Below are positions 31,215-40,261 of a stretch of 64,000 nt of DNA, one piece after another. A program made the translations under genes and the position numbers. Position 1 is the first letter of the stretch. Each line of letters starts with the position of its first letter. The stretch spans positions 1 to 64,000 of the forward strand of contig NZ_WBUE01000024.1 in assembly GCF_009026145.1 (NCBI RefSeq), written 5' to 3'. The DNA comes from Hyphomicrobium sp. Its GTDB lineage: Bacteria; Pseudomonadota; Alphaproteobacteria; Rhizobiales; Hyphomicrobiaceae. The notes below the pieces were generated by a model. The model saw only the letters and a list, made by a program, of their open reading frames with translations, ran no database searches and was not told the DNA's origin.

Positions 31215-31928
31215 TTATCGCCGCCGCGGCACCGACGTGAGCAGCGTCGAGACCGCCGGGCAGCCCAGCATCTTCTGTAGGGCGGCGACGAGCTGATCCG
31301 TCGTCTCCACGGAGATATAGAGCCCGCCCGTGCTGTCGGCGAGGCAGCGCGACTGCAGATATCCGGTCGGCGTGGCCGTATCGCGCATGCGATACCCGAT
31401 GACGTGGACGGTGAGGTTTTCGCCCTGCGCCCGCAGCGCCCTGGCCATGGAGCAGGGATCGCCGCCGCACGTCTCCTCGCCGTCGGTCAGCAGCACGACG
31501 ACGCCCGACTTGTGGGGAAACTGCAGCACGCGCGCCGCTGCGCTCACGGCCGCCGTCAGCGGCGTGCGTCCCGCCGGGATCAGCCGGTTGATCGCCGTCA
31601 TGATGCGTTCAGCGGAATAGGGGGCGGGCTGCAGCAGCAAGTCGATGTTATCGCACCGGTTGGCGGGTCCCGGGCCGTAGTCGATGAGGCCGAGGTTGCG
31701 CGTCGCGGCGACCTCCGGCAGCACCTTCCCCAGCGCCTCCTTCACCTTCGCGATGCGCGGCGTGGGCGGATTGTTGAAGTCGGTGCCGGCCATGGATCCT
31801 GAGGCATCGAAGACGAGCATCGCGTCGTCACGGCACGTCGGTGGAGCTTTCTGCGCCACGGCGCAGGGGGCGGCGGCCAGTGCCGCCGCGAGAAGCATCG
31901 ATACGATGACGGGTGGAAATTTGCCCAT
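31215..31928 (-). CDS. Secreted von Willebrand factor A domain protein
   Basis: A 237-residue protein with signal peptide (to about CAVAQ) and a single VWA domain. The MIDAS metal site is visible as DASGS (41-45), the Thr in PAGRTPLTAAV and the Asp in VVLLTDGEETCGG. Cysteine pairs (ETCGGDPC, SRCLADS, LGCPAV) suggest disulfides in the periplasm. VWA proteins mediate metal-dependent protein contacts; the partner is unknown. The neighbouring secreted protein downstream is a candidate by position only. Confidence 0.88.
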   Translation of the reverse strand: MGKFPPVIVSMLLAAALAAAPCAVAQKAPPTCRDDAMLVFDASGSMAGTDFNNPPTPRIAKVKEALGKVLPEVAATRNLGLIDYGPGPANRCDNIDLLLQPAPYSAERIMTAINRLIPAGRTPLTAAVSAAARVLQFPHKSGVVVLLTDGEETCGGDPCSMARALRAQGENLTVHVIGYRMRDTATPTGYLQSRCLADSTGGLYISVETTDQLVAALQKMLGCPAVSTLLTSVPRRR

Positions 31929-31992
31929 GTGCCCTGGCGCGCTCAGCGACAGGACCTACTGAACCACAGACCGCGTCGCGTTTCACGCCTCT

Positions 31993-32874
31993 TCAGGCGA
32001 GTGCGCTCAGCTCGGCGAACTCGGCATCCGACAGGATGATGCTCGCCGCGGCGACGTTCTCCTCCAGATGCTTCACTTTCCCGGTGCCGGGAATGGGCAG
32101 CATGACCGGGCTGCGGCGCAAGAGCCAGGCGAGGGCAATCTGCCCCGGGCTGGCGTTGTGGCGATGGGCGACGGCATCGAGCTTTGAACCCGGCCGCGCC
32201 AGGCTGCCCGCGGCGAGCGGGAACCAGGGAATGAAGCCGATGCCGTGCTTGGTGCAGAAATCGACCACGTCCTCACTCGAGCGGTTGGTGAGATTGTAGA
32301 GGTTCTGCACCGTCGCGACCTGGAAGAACTTCTGCGCCGCGCCGATCTCCTCGACCTTCACCTCGCTCAAGCCGACGTGGCGAATGAGACCCTCCTTTTG
32401 CATGGCGCGGATGGCATCGAACTGCTCGTCGCGCGGCACGCCGGGGTCGATGCGGTGCAGTTGCCAGAGGTCGATGCGCTCCACGCCGAGCCGGCGCATG
32501 CTGACGAACACCTGCTGGCGCAGGTAGTCGGGCCGGCCATTGGGGACCCATTTGTCGGGCCCGGGACGCAAGAGGCCGCCCTTGGTGGCGATGACGAGAC
32601 CCTTGTAGGGATGCAGCGCCTCGCGGATCAGCCGCTCGCTCACCTCCGGCCCGTAGCTGTCGGCAGTGTCGATCAGATTGATGCCCAGCTCGGGGACACG
32701 GCGCAGCGTACGCAGCGCCTCGGCGCGATCCTCCGGCTCGCCCCAAATGCCTTTGCCGGTGACGCGCATGGCGCCGAACCCGAGGCGGTGCACGGTGAGA
32801 TCGCCACCGATGTCGAAGCTTCCCGACGCTGAGGCGTTGGCAGTCGTCGTGACAGCGTTGGCAATCGTCGTCAT
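31993..32874 (-). CDS. Aldo/keto reductase
   Basis: A 293-residue NADPH-type aldo/keto reductase with (beta/alpha)8 layout. The catalytic tetrad can be located: Asp and Tyr in [14 protein letters not shown], Lys in VIATKGGL, His in [10 protein letters not shown]-terminal cofactor segment is [24 protein letters not shown]. It resembles the bacterial YdbC/oxidoreductase-type subgroup. AGGAGA lies 6 bases before the ATG at 32874; an ATG 24 bases upstream would add a basic extension. Substrate unknown. Confidence 0.92.
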   Translation of the reverse strand: MTTIANAVTTTANASASGSFDIGGDLTVHRLGFGAMRVTGKGIWGEPEDRAEALRTLRRVPELGINLIDTADSYGPEVSERLIREALHPYKGLVIATKGGLLRPGPDKWVPNGRPDYLRQQVFVSMRRLGVERIDLWQLHRIDPGVPRDEQFDAIRAMQKEGLIRHVGLSEVKVEEIGAAQKFFQVATVQNLYNLTNRSSEDVVDFCTKHGIGFIPWFPLAAGSLARPGSKLDAVAHRHNASPGQIALAWLLRRSPVMLPIPGTGKVKHLEENVAAASIILSDAEFAELSALA

Positions 32875-33095
32875 GCGGCTTCTCCTGCGATGCGCCATCG
32901 AACCCGGGCCTTGTTAATGCAAGGTTGAGCATCCATGCGCGCACGATGCCTATCGGGTGCAGCAAGCGATGTAGGCGCTGCAACGCGCCGCAACATCCTC
33001 CGCGACAGTTTTTCCGCGACCGCTTTTGTCGTGCAGAGCGCAGGGAACCAACGCGGCGGGGAAGTGTTGCCCTCCCAGCGAATGGAGGACAGATG

Positions 33096-33341
33096 ATGCT
33101 TACGAAAACAGCCCTTGCCGCTGCCGTCGCCGCCGCCGGCGTGCTGCTCGCTACACCGCAGAGCGCCAGCGCGCTGCCGCAGGCGAACGGCGCCAAGCAG
33201 ATCAACACCAGCAACGTGGAGAAGGCCGGATACTACCACCACCACCGCGGATGGCGGCGCGGCCACTATCGTCGCCACGGCCATCACTATGGCCATCGCC
33301 ACTACCGCCGTCCGGGCTTCGGCATCTACCTCGGCTTCTAG
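33096..33341 (+). CDS. Small secreted His/Arg/Gly-rich protein
   Basis: An 81-residue protein (82 if the preceding ATG at 33093 is used) with a signal peptide ending near QSASA and a mature part of about 55 residues that is extraordinarily rich in His, Arg, Tyr and Gly (GYYHHHRGWRRGHYRRHGHH and on). A metal-binding or nucleic-acid/polyanion-binding role in the envelope is conceivable but is inference only. GGAGGA lies 6 bases before the ATG at 33096. It ends at a strong bidirectional terminator shared with the siderophore receptor gene. Confidence 0.75.
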   Translation: MLTKTALAAAVAAAGVLLATPQSASALPQANGAKQINTSNVEKAGYYHHHRGWRRGHYRRHGHHYGHRHYRRPGFGIYLGF

Positions 33342-33365
33342 TTCCCCGTATCCGCGTTGCAGCAA

Positions 33366-33394
33366 AAATGCCCCCGCAGATTGCGGGGGCATTT
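33366..33394. terminator. Bidirectional terminator
   Basis: AAATGCCCCCGCA (33366-33378) pairs perfectly with TGCGGGGGCATTT (33382-33394) around a 3-base loop, flanked by A and T residues on each side. It sits between two convergent genes, the His-rich secreted protein and the TonB-dependent receptor. Confidence 0.85.
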
Positions 33395-33414
33395 CATCGT
33401 GGTCAGACGCTCGG

Positions 33415-35730
33415 TCAGTAGCGGGTCGTGAGCGTTAGGTAGTAGGCCTGTGGCGAGCCGGGCGTGATGTTGTTGTTGTTGTGCGCCGTCGCGTAGTACT
33501 CGGTGTCGAATACGTTTTCGACGTTGAGCTGCGCTTCGATGTTCTCGTTGATGTCCCAGAACAGCGCCGCGTCGACGCGCGCAAAGCCGGGCAGCGTTAT
33601 GCTGTTGTTTGTTCCTGCGAACATCGCGGTGCGGCTGATCACGCCAACGCCTGCGGCCCAATCGGGGAGGAAGTGATACTTGTTCCACAGCGAGAAGGTG
33701 TGGTGCGGAACAAGCGGGACCTCATTGCCCTCGATCTGGCTCGAACTCGTTCCCACGAGGACCTCGGCTATCTGATAGCCATAGCCCGCGACGACCTCCC
33801 AGTCGTCAGTAAGGTATCCGGTGAGCGCCAGCTCGCCGCCTTGAGTGCGTGTTTTGCCAAGTTGCCCAACCTGCCCCGTGCCAGTGGTGACGAACGAGTT
33901 CTCGCGATCCAGCATGAACAAGGCGCCGGTGAAGAAGAGGCGGGGAGTGACATCCCACTTGAAGCCGATTTCCCGGTTGAGGAACTCCTCGGGCTGAAGG
34001 TTTGCAGTTCCCGTTACGCCGCTGGAGAGGTTGGCGAACTGATCACCCGTCGAGGGTAGGAACGATTTCGAGTAGCTCACGTAGAAGGACAGGTAATCGA
34101 GAGGCTTGAACACCGCCCCCACGCGCGGCGACCAGACGTTGTCGACGCGGTCGAGTTGCTGGCCGCTGGTCTTGTTGGTGAAGTCGACATCAAAGTGATC
34201 GAAGCGGATGCCGCCGATCACCTCGAAATAGCGGCTCATCTCAATCTGATCCTGTACATAGACGCCTGCCAACGCCAGCTCGGTGTGGAGCACCGGGCCC
34301 TTCGGTTGGTTGAATGGGAAAGAACACGTCGTCGTCGGTAGCGTCACCGTGCACACTGTAGGAGTGCCTACACTTGAACTGGGGGACCGCTGATTGGTCG
34401 TATCCTGATAGCCAAACTCGGTGCCGGCGAGCAGCGTGTGGCGGATGCCGCCGCCCATGTCGACCTTCGCCGTGAGGTCCGTCTGGTTGAAGATGCTCTC
34501 GCGCTCGGTCAGGTTGCCATAGGCGCCCAAGTTTACCTGGTCGCTGATGCTCACCGTGCTCGTCGGCGTGATGTTCTGGTAGTACTTCTCGTAGCTGCCG
34601 TATTGCGTATGGTTCTTCAGCTTGATGCCATTGTCGAATTTGTGCTCGACGATCGCCGTCGCCACGTGTGAGTTGAAGTACGTGAAGCTCACATCGGGAT
34701 TACCGAAGTAGGTGCTCAGATCGACATCAACGGGCTTGCCCGTCTGGCTATCACCCGGAATCCCGCGATCAACCGTGCCGTCATGGTTGTAGTACTCGTA
34801 CGCGAGGTGGACGACAGTGTCCTCGTCCGGACGGAAAGCGATTTTGGGATTGATGCCGTAGCGCTCCAGCTCCGTGAAGTCGCGGTAGCTGCCGGAATCC
34901 TCGTACATGCCGAGGATGCGGAACGCGAAGTCGTTGGTAATCGCCTGTCCGCCATCGAGCTCGACGCGCTTGGTGTCGAACGAGCCGTAGGTCGTCGTCG
35001 CCTCGTAGAGGCGCTCACCCTCCGCCTTCTTGGTGACGCGGTTGATGACGCCGCCGCCGCCGCCGCGCCCGAAGATCATCGCGTTGGCGCCTTTGAGGAC
35101 CTCGACGCGCTCGATGTTGTAAAGGTCGCGGAAATACTCGACGTCATCGCGCACGCCGTCGACGAAGAAACTAGAGGTCGAGCTGACGCCGCGGATGGTC
35201 GGGGCGTCGCGGTGGCCTTCACCCTGCCCGACAACGACGCCGGGCACATACGTCAGCGCCTGCCTGAGATCGCGCGAGCCCTGGTCCTTGGCCTGCTCTT
35301 TTGTCACGACGGTGATCGACTGCGGAATGTCGATGAGCGGCGTATCGGTCTTCGTCGCCGTCGAGGTCTGTGTCGCCAGATAGCCGACGACGCCACCCGG
35401 GTTGGGGTTGCCGAGCGGGCCGCCAGAGGAGGATTGCGTCGGCTGCGCCGGAGCGGTGTCGGGCGTGGCAACTGCCGTCGTCGTCGGAGCGGGCTTTTTC
35501 TTGGCCGCGGACTTTTTCTTAGGCGCCGGCGCCTGGGTCGCTTCCACTACAACCGGAGGGAGCTGGTCCGGTTTTGCTGCTTCCTGCGCCGCGGCGGGAC
35601 CGACGCTGGCGCATGTCGCCGCCAGGCAAGCAGCCGAGATCTTGTAGCTTTTCCGCGGGTCGAGGCCTTTCGAGCCCGCGAACTTCTTCTTGCTGACGCA
35701 ATTCCACGCACGCCCGCTGAGACGCAACAC
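33415..35730 (-). CDS. TonB-dependent siderophore receptor (catecholate/Fiu-like)
   Basis: A 771-residue outer-membrane receptor. After a long basic n-region and signal peptide (to about VGPAAAQ) comes a Lys/Pro/Ala-rich linker, the plug domain (IDIPQSITVVTKEQAKDQGSRDLRQALTYVPGV, then FFVDGVRDDVEYFRDLYNIERVEVLKG and NAMIFGRGGGGGVINRVTK) and the 22-strand barrel ending in an aromatic residue (YYLTLTTRY). The plug pattern matches Fiu-like siderophore receptors. The start is a GTG at 35730 with GGGGGG 7 bases upstream. Iron regulation is expected from the family, but I could not identify a convincing Fur/RirA box. Confidence 0.92.
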   Translation of the reverse strand: MLRLSGRAWNCVSKKKFAGSKGLDPRKSYKISAACLAATCASVGPAAAQEAAKPDQLPPVVVEATQAPAPKKKSAAKKKPAPTTTAVATPDTAPAQPTQSSSGGPLGNPNPGGVVGYLATQTSTATKTDTPLIDIPQSITVVTKEQAKDQGSRDLRQALTYVPGVVVGQGEGHRDAPTIRGVSSTSSFFVDGVRDDVEYFRDLYNIERVEVLKGANAMIFGRGGGGGVINRVTKKAEGERLYEATTTYGSFDTKRVELDGGQAITNDFAFRILGMYEDSGSYRDFTELERYGINPKIAFRPDEDTVVHLAYEYYNHDGTVDRGIPGDSQTGKPVDVDLSTYFGNPDVSFTYFNSHVATAIVEHKFDNGIKLKNHTQYGSYEKYYQNITPTSTVSISDQVNLGAYGNLTERESIFNQTDLTAKVDMGGGIRHTLLAGTEFGYQDTTNQRSPSSSVGTPTVCTVTLPTTTCSFPFNQPKGPVLHTELALAGVYVQDQIEMSRYFEVIGGIRFDHFDVDFTNKTSGQQLDRVDNVWSPRVGAVFKPLDYLSFYVSYSKSFLPSTGDQFANLSSGVTGTANLQPEEFLNREIGFKWDVTPRLFFTGALFMLDRENSFVTTGTGQVGQLGKTRTQGGELALTGYLTDDWEVVAGYGYQIAEVLVGTSSSQIEGNEVPLVPHHTFSLWNKYHFLPDWAAGVGVISRTAMFAGTNNSITLPGFARVDAALFWDINENIEAQLNVENVFDTEYYATAHNNNNITPGSPQAYYLTLTTRY

Positions 35731-36099
35731 GACTGAACCCCCCTACGCGATACAAATGGACTTTGAGGACTGACGATCGGCGGACGGTAATATTGCTGAC
35801 TGTGTTCGTCTAGTTTTCACGGCGTGGCTGAGGAGATTCGCCGCGGGCGATGCATCCGCGCCACAATCGGCGTCGGTGGCGGCGCGCGATGCCGCAGGCA
35901 AGACGAGAAGGCGAGCCGCGTCCGCTTGGCCTTTCGTAGAGTAGCGCGGGCGCGCAGAGTGTCCATTCTCGCGCGCGAACGCGCCGATCCGCCGCTCGTC
36001 GACATCAGCCCTTCGGTTTTGGGAGTGGTGTCTTGATAAGAATGGTGAGATCTGATCGGTAGATCTTGGGCCGAAGGCTTGCGAGCAGCGGGGTTGCAG
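35731..36099. other. Divergent regulatory gap between siderophore receptor and serA
   Basis: This 369-base region holds the promoters of two divergent genes and no recognisable gene. Two AGATCT hexamers (36048-36053 and 36061-36066) flank GATCGGT just upstream of serA. The part next to the receptor is comparatively AT-rich, suiting a promoter. Short frames in it are Arg-rich and lack coding character. Confidence 0.5.
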
Positions 36100-37692
36100 A
36101 TGGCAGCAGGCAAATGTGTACTCGTCGCAGATCCCATCCACGAGCAGGGGAAGGCTTTGCTGGCCTCGACCCCGGGGCTCGCCGTCGACGTCGCGACGGG
36201 TCTCGATGAAGGCGCGCTGTGTCAGCGGATCGGCGACTATGATGCGCTCATCGTGCGCTCCAAGACGCGCGTCACGGCCCCTGTCATCGCAGCGGGAAAA
36301 AAGCTGCGGGTCATCGGCAGGGCCGGCATCGGCGTCGACAACATCGACGTCGCGGCGGCGACGGAGCACGGTATCGTCGTCTTCAATACGCCCGACGCCA
36401 ACGCCACGACGACCGCCGAGCTGGCGCTAGCGCACCTCCTATCTCTCAGTCGCCATTTGCCGCAGGCCGACCGCTCGGTGCGGCGCGGCGAGTGGAAGCC
36501 GGGTAACTTCATCGGCACCGAACTGGCCGAGAAGACCGTGGGCATCGTTGGCTTCGGCACCATCGGGCGCATCGTGGCGCGGCGGTGCCTGGCGTTCCGC
36601 ATGCGCGTGCTCGCCTTCGATCCCTTTGTCGTGCCGGACGTGATCCGCGAGACGGGAGCCGAGCCCGCCGACCTCGATACGCTGCTTGCCTCCGCCGACT
36701 ATGTGACGCTGCACTGCCCGCTCAACGACGCGACGCGCAACCTGCTCGACGCCTCGCGCCTCGCCAAGATGAAGCCCGGCGCGCGGCTGATCAACTGTGC
36801 GCGCGGCGGGCTCATCGACGAGGCGGCGCTCCTCGAAGCGCTCGCCAGTGGCCATCTGGCCGGCGCCGCCCTCGACGTCTATGGCAAAGAGCCGCCGGGA
36901 GACTCGCCTCTCTTGCGCCTCGACAACGTGGTGATGACCCCGCACCTGGGCGCCTCGACGCAGGAGGCCCAGCAGGCGGTGAGCGTCAAGATCGCCGAGC
37001 AGATCGCCGCCTTCCTGGTGACGGGTGCGGCGCAAAGCGCCGTCAACCTGCCCCGCATCCCGAGCGATCAACTCATCCGCGCGCGACCCTATCAGCAACT
37101 CGCGCTGGCCCTGGGGCGCCTCCTATCGGCGCTCATGCCAGGGCCTATCGCCGAGCTCGAAGTGGCCCTCTTCGGCCGCATCGCCGATGTCGATCCACGG
37201 CTCATCACGGCGGGGGCGCTGGCTGGCTTGCTGAGCAAGCGCCTTGCCGTGCCGGTCAACGAGGTCAATGCGTCGACGCTCGCCCACCGCCAGGGAATCG
37301 CGGTGCGGGAGGTGAGGGCGCACGAGGCGCGCGATTACGTCTCGCTCGTAGAGCTGCGCGCCAAGACCGGCGAGGCATCGACCAGCGTCGCCGGCACACT
37401 GCTGGGAGAGAGCCACCCGCGCCTCGTATGTATCGACGATTACCACGTCGAAGCGGTGCCGGAAGGCTGCCTCATCTTCACCCGGCACGACGACCGTCCC
37501 GGAGTGGTCGGCGCGCTGGGGGGCATCCTGGGACGGGAGAACATCAACATCTCGCGCATGCAGGTCGGCGTCGCCGAAGGCAGGCCCGAGGCCATCGCGC
37601 TGGTCGGCGTTTCCGCGCCGCTGCCGCCCAAGGCGCTCGAGGAGGTGCGTGCGATCCCCGCCATCCGCCAAGCCGTACAGATCGAGCTGTAA
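36100..37692 (+). CDS. serA: D-3-phosphoglycerate dehydrogenase
   Basis: First step of serine synthesis: oxidises 3-phosphoglycerate to phosphohydroxypyruvate with NAD. The 530-residue protein is the long form, with substrate/nucleotide-binding domain (GRAGIGVDNIDVAAA, NAD motif VGIVGFGTIGRIVARR, catalytic Arg in LINCARGGLIDE, His in VVMTPHLGASTQEAQ), an ASB intervening domain and a C-terminal ACT domain (DDRPGVVGALGGILGRENINISRMQVG) for serine sensing. The ATG at 36100 fits the family N-terminus. The stop overlaps serB by one base (TAATG), so serA and serB are coupled. Confidence 0.96.
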   Translation: MAAGKCVLVADPIHEQGKALLASTPGLAVDVATGLDEGALCQRIGDYDALIVRSKTRVTAPVIAAGKKLRVIGRAGIGVDNIDVAAATEHGIVVFNTPDANATTTAELALAHLLSLSRHLPQADRSVRRGEWKPGNFIGTELAEKTVGIVGFGTIGRIVARRCLAFRMRVLAFDPFVVPDVIRETGAEPADLDTLLASADYVTLHCPLNDATRNLLDASRLAKMKPGARLINCARGGLIDEAALLEALASGHLAGAALDVYGKEPPGDSPLLRLDNVVMTPHLGASTQEAQQAVSVKIAEQIAAFLVTGAAQSAVNLPRIPSDQLIRARPYQQLALALGRLLSALMPGPIAELEVALFGRIADVDPRLITAGALAGLLSKRLAVPVNEVNASTLAHRQGIAVREVRAHEARDYVSLVELRAKTGEASTSVAGTLLGESHPRLVCIDDYHVEAVPEGCLIFTRHDDRPGVVGALGGILGRENINISRMQVGVAEGRPEAIALVGVSAPLPPKALEEVRAIPAIRQAVQIEL

Positions 37693-38408
37693 TGAGCGAG
37701 CGGTCGAAATTCGCGGCAATCTGCTTCGACTGCGACAGCACGCTGACGCGGATCGAAGGCATCGACGAGCTTGCGCGGCGCGCCGGCGTCGTGGCCGAGA
37801 TCGCGCCGCTCACCACCGCGGCCATGGACGGCACATTGGCGCTTGATGAGATCTATGCCAAGCGACTGGAGATCGTGCGCCCGGATGGGGATGCGCTCGC
37901 ATGGCTCGGAGCGCGTTACGTCGAGGAAATGGTCGACGGCGCCCTCGAGACGATTGCTGCGCTGCAGGCGATCGGCAAGCCCACCTATCTGGTGAGCGGC
38001 GGCTTTCTTCAGCCGGTTGCGACGCTGGCGCGCGCCATTGGCATCGATGTTTCGAATGTGCGCGCCGTCGAGATATACCTCGACGACAGCGGCAGATATG
38101 CTGGTTTTGATGCGAGTTCGCCGCTCACGCGCAGCGACGGCAAGGCGGAAATCTGCCGTGGCGTGGCGGAGCACCACGGCTCGGTCGCCATCGTCGGTGA
38201 CGGAATGACTGATCTCGCCGCCCGCGCAGCTGGGGCCTATGTGGTGGGCTTCGGCGGCGTCGCACGTCGACGCGTCATGGTGGAGGGCGCGGATTGTTTC
38301 GTCGCCGAGGCGCCACTCACGCGCACGCTGGACGCGCTGCTCTCCTCCACGGAATTGCAGGAGGCGCGCCGCGCCACGGGCGCAAGGTCAGTGTCAACAA
38401 GATCTTAA
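37692..38408 (+). CDS. serB: Phosphoserine phosphatase (HAD superfamily)
   Basis: Last step of serine synthesis, hydrolysing phosphoserine. The 238-residue HAD enzyme has motif I ICFDCDSTLTRIEG (nucleophile D13, acid D15), motif II YLVSGGF, and motif III/IV with Lys in SDGKAEICRG and VAIVGDGMTDLAA. It lacks an N-terminal ACT-like regulatory domain found in longer SerB proteins. Position directly after serA (one-base overlap) supports the assignment over other HAD phosphatases. The serC aminotransferase gene is not in the window. Confidence 0.9.
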   Translation: MSERSKFAAICFDCDSTLTRIEGIDELARRAGVVAEIAPLTTAAMDGTLALDEIYAKRLEIVRPDGDALAWLGARYVEEMVDGALETIAALQAIGKPTYLVSGGFLQPVATLARAIGIDVSNVRAVEIYLDDSGRYAGFDASSPLTRSDGKAEICRGVAEHHGSVAIVGDGMTDLAARAAGAYVVGFGGVARRRVMVEGADCFVAEAPLTRTLDALLSSTELQEARRATGARSVSTRS

Positions 38409-38463
38409 GGGGGATTGACCCCGCGCGCGACGCGCACCACGTTTGGGCTAGTCAGTGCAAGGC

Positions 38464-38665
38464 TTGCGGGAGAGTCCGGAGGGTTCTCCTCTGGCGCCGA
38501 AGGAGCAACCGCCCCGGAAACTCTCAGGCAAAAGGACCGCAGCCTAGATGACGCTCTGGAAAGTGGCCGGATCCGCGCCGGCCCACCGAAGAGGATAAGG
38601 CGCTCCCGCTATAATGGTTGGCGGCAAGGCGTCCAATCTTTCAGGTTTCAGGACAGAGGGGGCTC
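38464..38665 (+). ncRNA. Tandem glycine riboswitch
   Basis: Between serB and gcvT lie two glycine aptamers in series. Aptamer 1 (~38464-38542) has GCGGGAGAGTCC, the core GCCGAAGGAGCAA and the closing AACTCTCAGGCAAAAGGACC. Aptamer 2 (~38549-38665) has GCTCTGGAAAGTGG, CCACCGAAGAGGATAA and TCTTTCAGGTTTCAGGACAGAG. These are the conserved cores of the gcvT riboswitch. In the family, glycine binding turns on the cleavage operon; gcvT-gcvH-gcvP begins 47 bases downstream. The second aptamer has an enlarged stem insert. Confidence 0.93.
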
Positions 38666-38711
38666 GTGCCGGCGCATGAAGGCGTGCGCGAATGAGCCAA
38701 GGAGCCTCTGC

Positions 38712-39905
38712 ATGAGCGGTCACGGCAATTCCAGTTCGGTTGCGGGGCTCAAGCGCACGCCGCTGCACGGTCTGCACGTCGATCTCGGCGCGCGCATGGT
38801 GCCGTTCGCCGGCTACGAGATGCCGCTCCAATATCCAGCCGGCATACTCAAAGAGCATCTGCACACGCGCGCCGCCGCCGGGCTGTTCGACGTTTCGCAC
38901 ATGGGTCAGGTCGCGCTGCGGGCGCGATCGGGCGAAGTGTTGGACGCGGCGCGGGCGCTGGAAGAACTCGTGCCGGCGGACATCGTCGGACTGAAGGCCG
39001 GGCGGCAGGTCTACACCTTCTTCACCGCTGCCTCGGGTGGGATGCTCGACGATCTGATGGTCGCCCACTTGGGCGATCATCTGCACCTCGTCGTCAATGC
39101 CGCGCGCACGGCAGCCGACGCGGCGCATCTGCGCGCGTTCCTCGTCGATCGATGTGAGGTGGAGCTGCTGAAGGAGCGCGCGCTCATTGCGCTGCAGGGC
39201 CCCAAGGCAGCGGCGGCGCTCGAGCGCATCGCACCCGAGTGCGGACGGATGGCCTTCATGGACGTGCGGACGTTCGAGATCCTCGGCGCGCAGTGCGTCG
39301 TCTCGCGCTCCGGCTATACCGGCGAGGATGGCTTCGAGATCGCCTCGCACGCGGACATCGCGCGCGAGATCGCAGAAGCTCTGCTCGAGGATCCGACGGT
39401 TGCCCCGGCCGGCCTCGGCGCGCGCGATTCCCTGCGCCTCGAAGCCGGCCTTTGCCTCTACGGATCCGACATCGACGAAACGACGACGCCGGTCGAGGCG
39501 GAGCTGGCGTGGGCAATCCCAAAAGTGCGCCGGCACGGCTGCCCCCGCGCGGGCGGCTTTCCCGGCGCCGAGATCATCCTGGCGCAACTGGAGAACGGCG
39601 CCGCGCGCCGCCGCGTTGGACTGCGCACGCAAGGCAAGGCTCCGGTGCGCGCGGGCGCGCCGTTGTTCCCCGCCGAGGGCGCCGACAAGTCTGTCGGCGT
39701 CGTTACCTCCGGCGTCTTCGGACCCAGCGTCAACGCGCCTGTCGCCATGGGGTACCTGCCCACCGAGCTGGCGGCGCCAGGGACGCGGATCTTCGCCGAA
39801 GTCCGCGACAAGCGGCTCCCCGTCGAGGTGAGCCCGCTACCCTTCATCACCACCCACTATCAACGCGGCCGCAGCGCAAGCAATTCGAGGAGGGAGCCTT
39901 GCTGA
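38712..39905 (+). CDS. gcvT: Glycine cleavage system T protein (aminomethyltransferase)
   Basis: Transfers the methylene group from aminomethyl-lipoyl GcvH to tetrahydrofolate, releasing ammonia. The 397-residue protein shows [45 protein letters not shown] and [20 protein letters not shown], all typical of GcvT. AGGAG lies 8 bases before the ATG at 38712, directly downstream of the glycine riboswitch. Its last codons contain the ribosome site and the TTG start of gcvH, which overlaps by seven bases. Confidence 0.95.
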   Translation: MSGHGNSSSVAGLKRTPLHGLHVDLGARMVPFAGYEMPLQYPAGILKEHLHTRAAAGLFDVSHMGQVALRARSGEVLDAARALEELVPADIVGLKAGRQVYTFFTAASGGMLDDLMVAHLGDHLHLVVNAARTAADAAHLRAFLVDRCEVELLKERALIALQGPKAAAALERIAPECGRMAFMDVRTFEILGAQCVVSRSGYTGEDGFEIASHADIAREIAEALLEDPTVAPAGLGARDSLRLEAGLCLYGSDIDETTTPVEAELAWAIPKVRRHGCPRAGGFPGAEIILAQLENGAARRRVGLRTQGKAPVRAGAPLFPAEGADKSVGVVTSGVFGPSVNAPVAMGYLPTELAAPGTRIFAEVRDKRLPVEVSPLPFITTHYQRGRSASNSRREPC

Positions 39906-40261
39906 AATTCACCGAGGAGCACGAATGGCTGAAGCTCGACAGCGGCGTCGCCACCGTCGGTATCACCGCGCACGCCGCCGAGCAGCTGGGCGACCTCGTC
40001 TTCGTCGAGCTGCCGGAGGTCGGCGCCAAGCTCGAGAAGGGCGAGCGGGCGGCGACGGTCGAATCGGTGAAGGCTGCGTCCGACGTCTATGCCCCGCTGT
40101 CAGGCGAGGTGGTTGAGACCAATGCGGCAATCGTCGGCGAGCCCGGCGTCGTCAACAGTGACCCAATGGGTGCGGGCTGGTTCTTCAAGCTCAAGCTCGC
40201 CCGCATCGAGGATATGGAGGAGCTGATGGATCAGAACGCCTACAAATCCCTCATCGGCTGA
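39899..40261 (+). CDS. gcvH: Glycine cleavage system H protein
   Basis: Lipoyl carrier of the glycine cleavage complex. The 120-residue protein has lipoyl Lys58 in [20 protein letters not shown] and the family start [23 protein letters not shown] place the start at the TTG at 39899, with AGGAGGGAG just upstream; no ATG or GTG is available near the expected N-terminus. It overlaps gcvT by seven bases and gcvP by one (TGATG), giving a tightly coupled T-H-P order. Confidence 0.94.
   Translation: MLKFTEEHEWLKLDSGVATVGITAHAAEQLGDLVFVELPEVGAKLEKGERAATVESVKAASDVYAPLSGEVVETNAAIVGEPGVVNSDPMGAGWFFKLKLARIEDMEELMDQNAYKSLIG

Noticed and set aside
35817..36137. 106-codon minus-strand frame in the receptor/serA gap
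   Set aside because: Very Arg/Ser/Pro-rich, overlaps the serA start and has no conserved features.
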